DNA from: Lithospermum erythrorhizon
Lineage: Eukaryota; Streptophyta; Magnoliopsida; Boraginales; Boraginaceae
Length of the DNA stretch: 64,000 nt
Direction: 5' to 3'
Assembly (NCBI GenBank): GCA_019722365.1
Contig: JADFUC010000586.1
Span: 248,001-312,000, forward strand
The notes under the pieces were generated by a model that searched no databases, was not told where the DNA came from, and was given only the letters and a program-made list of their open reading frames with translations. This document shows positions 37,646 to 50,446 of this stretch, in pieces. Every line of letters begins with the position of its first letter. Position 1 is the stretch's first letter. The position numbers were made by a program, and so were the translations under genes.

Positions 37646-39501
37646 TCAAAACTGGCATGACGTCCCAAGTTTCTGTATCTGCTTCTGATCACACGTGATG
37701 GACTTCCGCTTGGCAAATGCTGGATACAGAAGTTCTTGGAACTTTTCCAAGAACGACGACCATGTATCTTCATTCATGTCGACTAGCTTCACAAAGCTTC
37801 CACTTACAGGCAGCTGCTCATTTGCACTCCTGTGGCCCGATGATGAATTACCAAGATAGTCGTTTCCTGGTTTGGTTCCTGTAAAGTTAGAAAGGTTGTG
37901 CTTCTTCTCACCTAAACTAATATTCTTGAGTGATGTAGATAACTTCAGAACAGATGTCTTCTCTGGAGAGGAAACATTTGTAAGTGACTCTGTTCCTACC
38001 TCCCATGCTTCATCTGAATGGTGAGTTTTAATAAGTGGCCGTTGCCACCTCCAAATCCAAAATTGATTGGTGATACTGACGTAAAGTCCTCAGATGCAAT
38101 CGTTTGAGAATGGGCATACCCACCATCAAGTCAAGATGCTCAAACTGAAACCTGCTTATCACTCTTATTTCTAGTCTTTGGGAGATAACACCTCCTTTTC
38201 AACAATCATGCTTTGTGCCTTTATGCAAGCAAGTTCCAGCTCACTTGGTTCCTCCTCACCACTATGAAAGCCCCTGGTCATCATCTCACCAATTTCAGCC
38301 AAACACAGCCCATACACAGCAGCTTCTTTGAGGAAAATGGTGCAAAGAACAAGAACCCTCAAGCAAGCCTCTCGAATCATGGGGAGTTCACTTCGCAGCA
38401 TCTCAGAGTCACCAAAAGGATCAAGCTTTTTTATATACTCGAGCTCATCCACTGAAAATGGAATTGAAGCCTGAGGCCAGTGAATCCACTCAAAGTATGG
38501 ATCCTCCAAAGATTCTGGCAAGCAAAGACCATGATCAATTGGGATCAATTCCACTTGACCAAACCTTCCATTTTCATTAAGTTTCCTAACTAAAAGGTTT
38601 CCTGCATGCCTATCAGTATTAAGGATCCTAATGTCTAATATTCCAATACGATGAACGGATGAAACAGGGAAGCTTGAGGTTCCATGGTCACTGGCATCAA
38701 AATCATGAGGGACAAACTGCTGAAAAGATGCAATCTTGCTGACACTTCTCTTTCTTTGAAGCTTATTACCATTCACCCCATCATTGACATTGAAGATTGA
38801 ATGAGTTACTTTCACCAATGCGGTTGGTGGAACATTGGCAAACTGATCATAATCTAGTAGATAAGCAGCAACTTCCCTGAATCCTGTTTCTCCAACTCTA
38901 ACGGAGCCTTTCAAACCTGGTTGGCCCAGAGCTTTTCCCACAAAACCTTTCGGATTGTTAGGAGCAAAAGGTTCTTCGTCTGTAGGCTTAACAATGGCAA
39001 CATTCTGACCACAACTATTTCTGAAATAATATCCTCCTCCAAGACCACCATGGACAGGAAGAGGATCAATACCCATCTTCATTCCCTTGACAATGTCATT
39101 GATAAGCTGTTTTATATTGGAAAGACGACTAGAATGGCCTATGATCTCAATAGGACCGCTCCGATCTTTTTTTGCTCTGATCTCTCCCTACCTATATTCT
39201 ATATAGAGTTGGATGAACTTTGAGTCCTTACGAATGGCACGGAGATCATTATTCAACACCATATCACCAAATGTCAAAGAACTTTCATCAGTTGGAAAAT
39301 TTGAGAGCAATCCTCCTTCACAGTGTGGGCATTGTCATTACGGTCCAACTCCATTCCAAGAACACAACCAGTCTCGGTCTGCACAAAAACACGTCTTCTT
39401 CCAACAGGTTTCCCATCGATCCTCTGGTTACTGTGGTACTCCCCACTCAGTGGGCTTTTGAAAATTCCCACAGCCATCTGAGTTTGAACAGGACTATCCA
39501 T
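37646..39501 (-). pseudogene. Phosphatidylinositol 4-kinase gamma, frame broken outside the core
   Basis: The plant PI4K-gamma family (ubiquitin-like domain plus PI3/4-kinase fold). Start ATG 39501 gives M-D-S-P-V-Q-T-Q-M and an intact first half of the ubiquitin-like domain to about 39320. Between 39320 and 39190 several small deletions, a frame change and a stop (39188-39190) remove the second half and the Ser-rich linker. From 39187 to 38171 the frame is open: G-L-G-G-G-Y-Y-F glycine-rich loop, the ATP lysine in V-A-I-V-K-P-T-D, catalytic D-R-H-A-G-N, and the metal-binding D-H-G. At 38171 a stop follows L-S-P-K-D. Downstream the tail continues in other frames (indels near 38176, 38120 and 38043), ending in the family's G-T-S-C-Q-F at 37646. 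Either a decaying gene or assembly errors; the neighbours' intact long exons argue for decay. Members of this family are reported to act as protein kinases too. Confidence 0.8.
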
Positions 39502-40310
39502 ATTACAAGCTCTCACAGGAAGAAGATCAATAATCCTCACAGCCGGCCAGCAAGATGAAAACAGAAGAGAACCTCTCCCCCTTTTCAGAGACGTTAATCC
39601 TAGAAGCTGAATACTAGTGGACCAGAAGAAACTACAAAAAGCAATTGAATATGCACCACCAACGCAATCTAGCACCCACCAATCAGAAAGGATAGCAATG
39701 AATCAGCAGACTTAATTATAGTGACGTGAAACGACACCAAGCCAGCAAGAACTCCTACTACAGAATCTCCATAACTGGCAAGAATACAAAATAACATGTA
39801 GTAAACATCAGACACGACAAAAAATTATATTCATTTTTAGGAATTAAGATCTGTTTTAAAGAGATATAGCAGCATCTAACTCAATAAAAAACCAACAAAC
39901 AAACCTACACAATTCTAAATAAAGACAATTATACTCATATCTTAAATATTAGTTCAACATTCAACAAAATAGTAATGTGAAAATCAGCTCATTCAGCATA
40001 CTACTCAAAACATGTAAAACTGTTTACACAACCTAATCAATAAATTCATTCGTGGCAAATCAATCAAGAAGCTACAGAAAACTAGGACATAAATAACAAT
40101 CCATCCATCTAAAAAAGATTGTCCATTTTTATTATCAAATGTAAAAAGTAACAAACTTTGTAGCTTAAATTGTCACACACAACTTTGGTTTTAATCAAAT
40201 TCATCAAATTAATAGTAAAGACATTAAAAACATAAGCATTTGATACATTTTTCACCAAATATTATAAAACATATGTAAATACTTTAAAATCTTAACAAAT
40301 AACCATCAAA
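39502..40310. other. 5' flank of the lipid kinase
   Basis: Contains the leader of the kinase gene on minus. The upstream frame is open to 39675 but has no conserved residues, so it is treated as 5'UTR. No other gene seen. Confidence 0.4.
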
Positions 40311-40311
40311 C

Positions 40312-40720
40312 TTCAAAAATAAGATCTTTTTGGGATATAGTATTAGTTGGGACACCAAAAACTGACAATCTTTTGGGACATAATATTAGCTAATAACAAA
40401 AAATCAATTAAATTAAATCACCAAATGGTAAAATCTAAAGAACCCTCAAACTCTTTAAGCACAGATAATAATAAAAACCATCAAAACTGGACAATCTTTT
40501 TGGGAGAAAATACTAGCTAATAACAAAAAGTCAACTAAATTAACTCACTAAATGGTCAAATCTAAACAACCCTCAAACACTTTAAGCACAGAAAATAATA
40601 AAAAACAATCAAAAACTGGAATAATCTTTTGGGACATCAGTTACCAACAAAAATCAATAAATTAATCTACCAAATCTAAAGAACCCCCAAGCTCTTTAAC
40701 CCCAAATAATAATAAATAAA
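40312..40720 (+). repeat. Tandem repeat, about 127-base unit, three copies
   Basis: Units start at about 40362, 40488 and 40616, each with ACAATCTTTT(T)GGGA(C/G), AGCTAATAACAAAAA, TCTAAA-AACCC-CAAAC and TTTAAGCACAGA-AATAATAA. A partial copy precedes at 40312. It lies 0.8-1.2 kb upstream of the kinase start codon. Confidence 0.8.
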
Positions 40721-42130
40721 TAAATGCCAATCAGCTTATATATTTATGAAGCAAAAAACAATAAAATTTCAGAATAAAAATGCAAAATTTTAATTAATGG
40801 GGTTTTGTTGAGATTATGAATAGTTGGTGTTCCTTTTCTTTAAGGGCGGCTAAACCCTGTCTGTTTGCTTATCTATTACTTTTTTCTTTTGTCCCAAATA
40901 ATTAATTTGCCTCGCTGGAAATGTATTTAAATTAATATAGTGAGATTATTTAATGCAGGGTATGACCAGGAAATTTGTAAGCATGTCACGTTTTACTTTT
41001 GGTACTTCATCGTCTAATTTAATTTTTCAATAATCATAATTAATAACAAATTTTATTATTTTAATTGATTGACAAATTTTTACTTAAATTAAAATATGTC
41101 AAAGTAAGATGTAACATATTTAACCACAATTTTATAAATAGTATACCGTGAAACATAATAAAATAATTAAGATCGAAGTTTATAAAATCATATATAAATA
41201 TAAATAAAAAAAATCATATCTTTTTAGGGATAGAAGAATTTTTCTTCAATTTTTACATAAATTATCAAAATATTATTCATTTAGAACTTGTACACTACAC
41301 CAAGAAACATAAAAGTTTTTATCTTCACAATGAATAATTTATTTATTGTATTGATATTATCAATTGTGAATAAAATATTTTTAACATGATAAAATAGTGA
41401 ATTTTTGTATAAAAAAAATTACAGGGAAGTTATGAACGGAACAAATAATTAAAAATTGTCATTTTTGGGCACGACCCCCTGAGCAAGAAAAAAAGGTTTC
41501 TAGACAGGAATATGGTGTTTGTACATTATCGGTTTAATATATGGTCAATCTGGGGTGGTTTCCTTTACATGATCATAAAAGAATGTACTTTGGAATAAAT
41601 AAATAAAAAGAGTTATTGTTGCCACGACAGTTTGATTGAATTCTTAATAGAGAGATAAAATTTGTTGAAGTTTTCTTGGTGAAATTGTCAAATTGTAAAT
41701 ACCAACTCTTTTTCGAGATGATTTTAGGCATCAACTTTATTTTTTTTTTTTTTTTTTTACATTTTGAAATGCTAATGAATGTAATGATTTTTGTAATTGA
41801 GATGAACATTGTTGTACTTCATTTACTATTAATATGTGAATTTTGATTCAAATACGAGTTATTTTGACTAATATCGAACAAATATTTTGTTACATATGCC
41901 TTGTTTTTATAATTGTTACCAAAGTTAGTTCTTCAGTTGATTAAGATTGCAAAATCCTAACTCTGTTTGACAATCTTATAAGGATGCATGTAATATTTTT
42001 TTTCATTTAGTTGGGTCATGGGTGTTAGTTTATTGTGTATAATGATGTAGTCAATAAGCATTCGTTTGCAAGAGTCTTTACCTAGTATCATAATTTTCAA
42101 CCAAGTAAATATATTATGTTATAGAATTTG
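40720..42130. other. Intergenic AT-rich DNA
   Basis: No gene. A poly-T run is at 41739-41758; the minus-strand ORF at 41573-41809 (with Lys runs) is due to it. A CTAAACCCTG stretch near 40850 is slightly GC-richer. Confidence 0.45.
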
Positions 42131-42330
42131 AATTTGTAAATAGTAATGTTGAAATATCTTGTAACATTTGTTCTCTTGTAAATTTGAAAATTGAATAAAT
42201 GACATGGCACCTCACAGAAGACAAAAACTCGATCCTCGCAAATGAAAGTACACTAGAACAAAAATATTTATAGCATTTATATTCTCTCGCTCTTACTTCA
42301 TCTTAGTAGAGTTAATATATATTAATAGCA
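42131..42330 (+). repeat. Dispersed direct repeat, copy 1
   Basis: Shares TTGTAAATAGTAATGTTGAA, GCAAATGAAAGTACAC-AGA, CAAAAATAT-TATAGCATTT and CTTACTTCATCT in the same order with 44318-44505. The part with TATA-like sequence followed by a CT-rich block looks like a promoter region. Confidence 0.7.
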
Positions 42331-44317
42331 ATAGTACAATATAAGAGCATATCATATTAGCTCTGGAGCTATTAATATTCGGTTTCAGAATAATGCTATC
42401 GCAAAGACGATCATCTCATCGAAGTATTACTACTATGCATACTACTTACTCCTTTTGTTTATCACTTTTGATATTTATTTGGTTATAAGTTCTATAATTA
42501 TGTATAACCTGCAATACGCCGCATTTTATAATCGTGAGCGAAAAATTATTATTATTATTATTATTATATGATTTACCCCTCAAGCAGAAAAAACCAACAA
42601 TCCGCTAAGTGACCTATAACTAGAGTGGTTATTTCATCCCTTATTATGTGAAATCGGCAACTTGCTCGGCGCTTCTATAATAAGTGTGTGGATTTATTAT
42701 TTGTGTGAGAATTAAATTTCTATCTCGCTTCACAACTTAATAACCATGTAGGTTTAAATACTCATCTATCATGAAAGATACCCCTGGTATACTAACTTTA
42801 TACTTTTATTATATCAAGCTTTTATATTTATGAGGTGTTAAAAACTTCACATTATAATATTATTCCGCGGAAGTTGGGGTAAAATCTTTCATCTGTTATT
42901 TATTACCAAATTTTCATACTTAAGTGGAGGAGTTTAATTCTTTAAGCATCTTATTTCTGTGGAGGTATAAACACTACTGATATTTTTACTACATATGATC
43001 TTATTTAATGTCAAGTATCGTGACATTTATATGGAACACTTGATACCTAAATATATATACCCCTTTAAGGGATTTAAAATACTTGAGACATCTAAAACCC
43101 AAATAAATATATGCAATTAAGTTAAAAAGACCATTGTATGGGTTAAAGCAATCCGCATTTAACGTGGTACAATAGGGTTAAGTGAATATTTGTTTAAAGC
43201 AGCGCCATGTGAACAATTTATTTTGCCCTTGTGTTTTTATAAAAAAACAACATCCGATTTTTGTAATCATCGACGTTTGCTGCATTTATTTAAATATCAT
43301 TGAAACTAATAAATCTAAATTAAAGCAGTTTAATGGATTACTTAAATAACGAATTTAAAATGAAAAATCAAGGAAAAGATTAAGTTTTTATTCCTGATTT
43401 ACAAATTGAGCGATACCGAAATGCTATACTAGTACACCAATCTAATTATATGGGAAAACAGTTCCCAAAAAATGCTTAACATTTGACAATCTAACCAGCA
43501 CAACTTTCAAACGATTTAAAGAACATTTAATGTTGAAAAATGATCTCTTCATTCCTAAGGAAGAAAAATGAAGAGAATCTTGCATCAAGCATTTCATACC
43601 TCAAACAAGTAATCAAGATTAATGTATTTTGCTAATCAGACTGATATAGCTTTTGGTAGTGAATTTACTAGCAAGATTTAGTTCTTTATCCTACAAAAGC
43701 AGACATTAGAAAATGATGAAACATATATTTCTATATCTTCTATAAGACGCCCCGATCTCTGACATTGCTTTCATAATAATATAAACCATTATTTACATAC
43801 GAGACACCCACACATTCTAGATCCCAAAGCCAAATCATTCTCAAGTTATTGCTCACGGGGTTAAAGAATAAACAGTAGACACACAACACATATGCTAAAA
43901 CGGGCCTCACTCAACTGACAAGAGTTCAACAATATTACACAAGGACAATGCTGCATATACTAAATTTAATAAGGTTACATAAAAATGATAGAACTAAACA
44001 CATTCCCCCAAAAAGCTTTTTTTCATTCACTCAAGCATTTGAAAACAAATAAACTATCCTGATATTCGCTCACGTGATAATATAATGCATTCTTCTTCAA
44101 AGGCAATTTTACATCAATTTTCAAGCACGCCTAACGATTCTAATGCTCTGATTTTAAAGTTAATTACATGCTTTACCGGAGTGAGCACATTGTCGTACTT
44201 TTAAGCATGAGGCGATTTTTATCTACATTGCCTTTCCTTACAAGAACTCTTAACTATACATACTTGCCTCCAAAAGTGAAATAAATAAAGATATTTCAGA
44301 TGTGAAATAAGCATAAT
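42331..44317. other. Intergenic between the direct repeats
   Basis: No ORF of note. An (ATT)n microsatellite is at 42545-42568. The stretch 43700-44300 has the look of transcribed non-coding sequence such as a 3'UTR, but no adjacent coding exon was found. Confidence 0.35.
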
Positions 44318-44505
44318 TCAACTTGTAAATAGTAATGTTGAAATATCTTAGGTAAATTTGGGAAATTGAATAGTGATAAATGGGTAATTGTTATAGTATA
44401 AATGCCCCCGTCCCTGCAAATGAAAGTACACCAGAGCAAAAATATATATAGCATTTGCTCCTCTCTTCTTTGCCTTACTTCATCTAGTATTAATATATAC
44501 TTCCT
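44318..44505 (+). repeat. Dispersed direct repeat, copy 2
   Basis: Second copy of the unit at 42131-42330, 2.19 kb away. It ends at a Stowaway-like end (ACTTCCTCCGTTTTTTATAA at 44500-44520). Confidence 0.7.
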
Positions 44506-45098
44506 CCGTTTTTTATAATTATCGCTTTTAAAAGAAAAAATTATTTTTCTTATATTGCTGCTTTAACATAATAAATAGCTTTTTTATATTTTCAATATAC
44601 CTTTTGAACCATTTTTCTCTTTGAAATAAAAAACCAACTAAATATATCGTTTAAAACTGACTGTCATCTCAATACTTTTAATATATTTTGGAATACTTTT
44701 TTCCTTAATCTAAACGACAACTAAAAAACTAAGAGATAATAAAGAATAAGAATAATACAAAGAAATATTATCAGACAATAACATTAAATATCCGATTTTT
44801 GTAATATATTAAAGTATTTTATCAATCAGATATATATCATTTGTTGTTGTGATCGAAAACAAAATGTGGTCCTAGTAATAAATGAGCAAGTGGTATCTTC
44901 TCCAAAAAATTATTGACATAGAGGACACGTATGCAACTTGATCATATACATACAATGACAAGAAAATAAAACTAACATAAAAATTCAATCGACAACTAAC
45001 CCAGAGACTGAGTAAGATGGTGACTAATGTGTCTATTTAATTATATATTGTCATATTTATTGATAGAATCTGACCATTTGGTTTTATCCTGGTACTAG

Positions 45099-45222
45099 TT
45101 TCAATGTTATCCATTGCATCTTTTCTTTGTACACATTAACTCGTTCTTATTGCATATGTTTCCTGAGCCACCCACGCACATAGTACCAGACTACCAGTTT
45201 CGTCGCCCCTTGTTTCTGGAGG
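45099..45222 (+). repeat. Second dispersed direct repeat, copy 1
   Basis: TTTCAATGTTATCCATTGCA, TCTTTTCTTTG-ACACATTAA and CAGTTTCGTCG-CCCTTG with TTTCTGGAGG recur in the same order at 52876-53011. AT-rich DNA without a gene follows on the right to 46375. Confidence 0.75.
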
Positions 45223-46375
45223 TACTGTAAGACTATCTACAATGATATATTTATTCTACATTTATTCAACATCATTATTTACAATTTTCCCAACACCCAC
45301 ATCACCTTCTATCTTCTTTCTACATAATGGCCTTAATATCTACCCAATTTTTATTACTACAATTTTGGCTGCTAATAAAATTCAATATCCTACCACACCA
45401 CTTTATCTAATATCTTTTATATATTTTATGCATTTTTATATTTTTACGATTACATAATTAGCAAAAATTATATAAATATTTACTTAAATAAATTTATTTT
45501 TTATTTTTTAAACTAAAATTATATAAATATTTATTTAAATAATTTTAATCCTAGTATTTTAATTAATTTTTTTAAGCAAAAAATAATAAACACAAGAATT
45601 GAAATAAGCAAATCACGCTGGCATTAACCAAGAAATCAATGCCAAGACAACCACCAACAACTAATATCGGGCACAACGCACCATCCAACACCACAATCAA
45701 ACCCCTAAGACACATAATAAGACTTAAAAAATTGAATGAGAGGCCTCTATTTATAGAGAAAAATGATGAATTTTGGTAAAAAAATTTAAAAAATATTAAT
45801 TATCAAAACACCGATCCGAAATAATTGAGACTGTGACAAGAACCGAAAATCAAACCAACTAACATTAGTCTTCTAATGCGGTCCCAGAAATTGACTCATT
45901 CCTCCTCTATTCAACAAATTTTAATCTTTTACCCCAATTAATGCACATCATTTTTCAATACTTCCTTTAACGATCAAATTTTTTGTTCTTCAACACGTTG
46001 AATAAAATTTTCAATCATCAGGTAGTCTAATCGAAAGAATCTCAATATGTTGGGAAATTTAAACTAAGCACATTTCGCATAACATTTATTATTATTATTT
46101 CTAAACACTAAAAACTAACCAACCTTATATCTTACATTATCAGTGTGACCATACTTTGGATTGGAGTCTTTGATACTTACATATATAATCAGGTTTGAAA
46201 TTTCATACGGAGTATGTCCCAATCTATATCTCAATTCTTGACACATGGACTGATATCGACAAGTGTCAAAATACTATAACATGTTAAGATAGAGAGGTTC
46301 AAATCTTTTTTTTTTAAAAACATCATATCTTTTCATGCTCACATTGATATGTCAAAATTAATAATAAACAATGAC

Positions 46376-46785
46376 TTAATGTGTAACATGAGCTTCAGGA
46401 TCAGCAGGAGGAAGGATCACAGCGGTGGCTGCAGCTATGAAAGGAGCAGCGGTTGAGACACAAATGATTCCCTCAATCCAAAGTAATCCCGAAGGAAGAA
46501 ATGATCCAACTATTCCATGAACAGCCAATAGCACAATTGCAATTCCAACAATTTCCATCAGAGTAGCAGTCAGGGGGCAATAATCCCTCAGCAGGAGCCC
46601 ATTCAGTATGGCTGTGCAACCCCTAGCACCATTTTGCCAAGTTCTTGATCCCTCATGTTTTTTATTATGGGATTTGCAAGAATCAGGGCAAGCCTCCTGC
46701 TTTCTTTACTAAGTTCAGAATCACTCGAGGTGACTATGTCTATTTGGACGTCTCTAGATGGACTTGATCTAATATCTTTGTTCAT
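46376..46785 (-). pseudogene. Small membrane protein gene with a frameshift
   Basis: ATG 46785 opens a frame with a basic/acidic N-terminus and S-K-E-S-R-R-L-A-L-I-L-A-N-P that stops at 46603. The neighbouring frame takes over at about 46625 (G-C-T-A-I-L-N-G-L-L-L-R-D-Y-C-P) and runs to TAA at 46376 with two hydrophobic spans (I-V-G-I-A-I-V-L-L-A-V and the Ala-rich A-A-P-F-I-A-A-A-T-A-V). One single-base change in the GCTAGGGG stretch would explain both parts as one protein of about 135 residues. I do not recognise the family. It may be a recent pseudogene or a sequencing error in a G run. Confidence 0.5.
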
Positions 46786-48063
46786 AAGAAATATTTATGT
46801 TCTTTAACAATACTATGACGAGTCTCTCAGAATTCGTTCCTATCTTCTTTAAAATCAAAACAGAACTTTTATTAAATCATACTATACAAGATTTTCAACT
46901 ATTAGGTTTAATACTTACCCTACTTCTTGATTATTTGATCATTGAGACTATAAAAAGAAATTTTGGAAGTTATTTGATCACCAAGCCTACTTTGACCTTG
47001 AGTGTTTGTGAGGTAATAAGATCAACTACACAGAGGTTGTGGCCAATGTTTGCTTGAAGATTGGTTTCATCAAAAAATTGGGGAAGAAAGTAGTATGTGG
47101 TTGATACAAAGACTGCCATAATTACTTGCTAGAAACTAGGAATCAAGAATGCTAGAAACTAGAATATTTGTACTAACTTATATAGATATGCAGTATTATT
47201 GAAATAATATTGGCTACTAATTTTGGGTGTATTTTGACTTTTCATTTCCCCACTTCACAAGCAATTAAAGTTGAAGTTTTGCGAAGTTTGGACTTTTAAA
47301 TTGATCACTAGAACGACGTAGGCAAGCACTGATGAGGTCATAATTTCTTGTTGTGGGTATACCTCAACAAGTAAAGGAGCGATAAAGGAGCGTATTAAAT
47401 AATATCAGCATCCTAGTCTCTTTATGTGGTGTGGGTTCAGTCGCGCTTGAGTGGCGAATGCTGTATTGAAATGGTTTAAAGTAATTTCGTCCCACACAGC
47501 GAGTTGAGGCATCCGCGATTCACATCCTCAATGTAATGGAATCGATGGGGAAGCGTTTCACACTTTTAGCAAAAATTATCCAGCTCGCTTCGCCAAATAC
47601 CGAAATAGGCGATCGTTTAAAAAGTTTCTTTCGTAATAGTTGATTATTTGTATTTTTTTAATTTTTTACATTTTAATATTATATATTTTTCTGATTTATT
47701 ATAGATTTTCTTATTCTTAATAAAAGCAACTTTTAATAAATAATTATTTATTTTGAGATAAGTAGAGTAATAATAATGGTAGTGTTAAGTCATTTCCAGC
47801 TCATTGGTGTTTACTACATACATATATGCTAGTGGCAGCATTAAATATGATTGTATTTTTTGAATATGAATTGATTGAAAATAAATATAATAATGTGTTA
47901 ATTTATTGAAGAGGCAAAGTAACTATTGAACCTAAATTTAATAATTGTGATTCAATATGTCATAGAACTTTACAATGACAATATACTTGCTTATTATCCT
48001 AACATCAAAAAATGAAAGATTTTAAATAATTAAGTATTTTAAGATGGAGAAATAATATACTTC

Positions 48064-48064
<1 letters not shown>
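46786..48064. other. Intergenic, upstream of the membrane protein gene
   Basis: No gene seen. 47360-47620 is GC-richer than its surround (GCGATAAAGGAGCG, CCAAATACCGAAATAGGCGA) and may be an unclassified repeat. Confidence 0.35.

Positions 48065-48098
<34 letters not shown>
48065..48098. repeat. (TA)n microsatellite
   Basis: About 17 TA units directly at the left edge of the gypsy LTR, which may mark the insertion target. Confidence 0.9.
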
Positions 48099-48099
<1 letters not shown>

Positions 48100-50446
48100 T
48101 AACGATCATTCCCCATGTTGGCGTCTTGAGGTTAGGTTAAACCCAGCATGAATATCGAAAATTCTTAATACAACTGGACCAAAAGGATGAAGGAAAAATC
48201 CTGATGTGATTAGAACCGGATGGTGATAAGATAATAACCAATATTACGCCGTAATTTCATGTCGTACAAATCATATACACCTTTTAAATAAATACTTTTG
48301 GCCAGCGAGGTATATCTTGCGGTATTGAGGATATCATAACCGCCCAATCTGAATCATGAGTTACTCGACTCGCCACAAATGATGCTTGATGACGACTTTC
48401 TGAATAATAAATAACAACTGGGGGTCCCCAAGAGAAATAGAAGGGGTGAGCTTGCGAGATTCGTGAATCTTCGCCTCTTAGTCGTATTAAATACATATAT
48501 ATAAACATGTAGCATCGTATAGTCGTGATAATTACTTTCATTATATTTTTTTCATCTTTGTCATGTCGCTTTCAAATCGGCCTCATATGATCCTCACAAT
48601 TTAATATCCCCAAACAATTTAATACAATCAACTTACAAAATAATTCAATAATATCATATAACACTATAATATCAAATAGCTCGATATAATATACTATCAC
48701 CTACGAAATCAAGAACTCCTAATATATCACATAAGCAACAATAACTCTATTCAGGCCCTCTATTAGAGTCTACTTTCTCTAATAGAAGAAAATTCAACGT
48801 CATTAAGATTTAGCCACTCCGGCATCACGAGGGCAAATAATGCCAATAATCAAGCGTTACTCGTTGGAACACTACTCAGCCAACGAGGACACAATAATGT
48901 AATAATCAACGTCACTCGTTGCTTCTACTCCAGCAAACGGATAAAATCGAATCATCTCAACATCTGAACTAACCGGAATAGAGTTCACACACAATCACAT
49001 TTTAGCTAAATCATATGACCGTTGATTCCATTGAATACCGGACTATAGGGTCGTTGATTCTAACAAATACCGGACACACAGGCCGTTGATTTGCGAATAC
49101 CGGTGATCCTATGGGACCGTTGATTCTAGAGAATACCGGACATATCACATCATAAGTCACAACTCAAATCATATCCACTTTCATAATATTGCCATATCAT
49201 AACATCATGCTAATACATAACCATCTCAATATCACTAAATATAAATACATGACCTTAAAATTTCACCGATATATCTATCGTCATTTATCATCATCATGTT
49301 ACCATTCTTTTTATATATTACTATATCAATCATGACTTCATAGTACAATCGGCCCATTAACATATTCGATAGATATGCTATTATTTTAGCTACTGCAATC
49401 AAGTAATTGATCAAGTTGTCGCCGTACTCCTATCAAAACATATCAATATCACGCTTATTATTAACTACTCATGTCATGCATCGCGCTTCGACATCATATA
49501 ATCTTACACATTACATCATCGTATTATGTACATGCGTTATAATCTCAACATCTATATTCATCAATATCATAACAATTCATTTTCAATATTTTTATCTTAT
49601 CATTTAATGTTATCAACCAAATGATTTATTCCTTTCTATTCATTACATTCATAAACACATATAATCTCAATTAACAGTTATTTTATAATATTAACTCTTT
49701 ACTCATATATAGTCACATCATAATATCTCAAATCTATAACATCTCAATATCTCATAAATCTAGTTTCTCACTACAACCAATTAGTTGATGAACTTTATTC
49801 TAAAACGCATATCGTGTACCGTTATATCATTTCTATCTGATCAAGATCACATTTTACTAAATCTCATCTCAATAAATAACTTTTCATATATCCACCTCAT
49901 TAATTATCATATCAACATACTCATAATCCTTTTAATAGTTATCCACTTACAACAACCCAAAATATACAATACACATATTCATAATGTATGAAAGATTATA
50001 AACGTGTGATGAGTCACTCCCAATCAAGTCAAATATCAATAACTTTACTACTTCAATCACCCCTGTAGATATCAAGACTTTTACTTCTTGAAACTTGAAG
50101 GTTATGATTTAATAGGAGAATCACATCAAAAAGAAAAAAAAATTAGGAAAGGAGGAGGGGGAGTTCATGGCCAAGTAAGAGAAATGAGGAGAAAAATTTT
50201 TGTGTAGTTCATTTTCTTTAGTTTATGCTATTTATAGAAATGAAGTTGCTTAGAGTAGTCTATAAGCAAGCGAGGTGTCTAGAAAGCAGTAGGAGTGTCT
50301 AATAAGAAGCTTAAGCACGAGTCATTTCGCTTTCTTGGTAGGAGGAAAAGATGAGTATCTTAGCTTATGCAACATGCAGTTAGGCTTTATTTTAAGTAGA
50401 GCAATACTTAATTATTACTTGAATCATAAAAATTCGGGTTATTTCA
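48100..50446 (-). mobile_element. Ty3/gypsy 3' LTR
   Basis: On minus the LTR starts TGAAATAACCCGAA (50446) and ends GAATGATCGTTACA (48100). Just before its start the minus strand reads TTTCGAGGATGAAATTTTA and AAGGAGGGTAGAT, the usual end of the gypsy polyprotein plus polypurine tract. The length of 2.35 kb is typical of chromovirus LTRs. No intact pol is found on the right side, so most of the element is lost. The short ORFs inside are chance. Confidence 0.65.
49018..49149 (-). repeat. Four tandem units of about 33 bases in the gypsy LTR
   Basis: Units at about 49018, 49051, 49082 and 49117 each contain CCGTTGATT followed by AATACCGGA. Another repeated CGTTACTCGTTG / CGTCACTCGTTG pair lies at 48855-48930. 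Confidence 0.7.

Noticed and set aside
49018..49149. Regularly spaced 33-base repeats resembling a CRISPR array
   Set aside because: Only four degenerate units without unique spacers, inside a plant gypsy LTR; ordinary tandem duplication.
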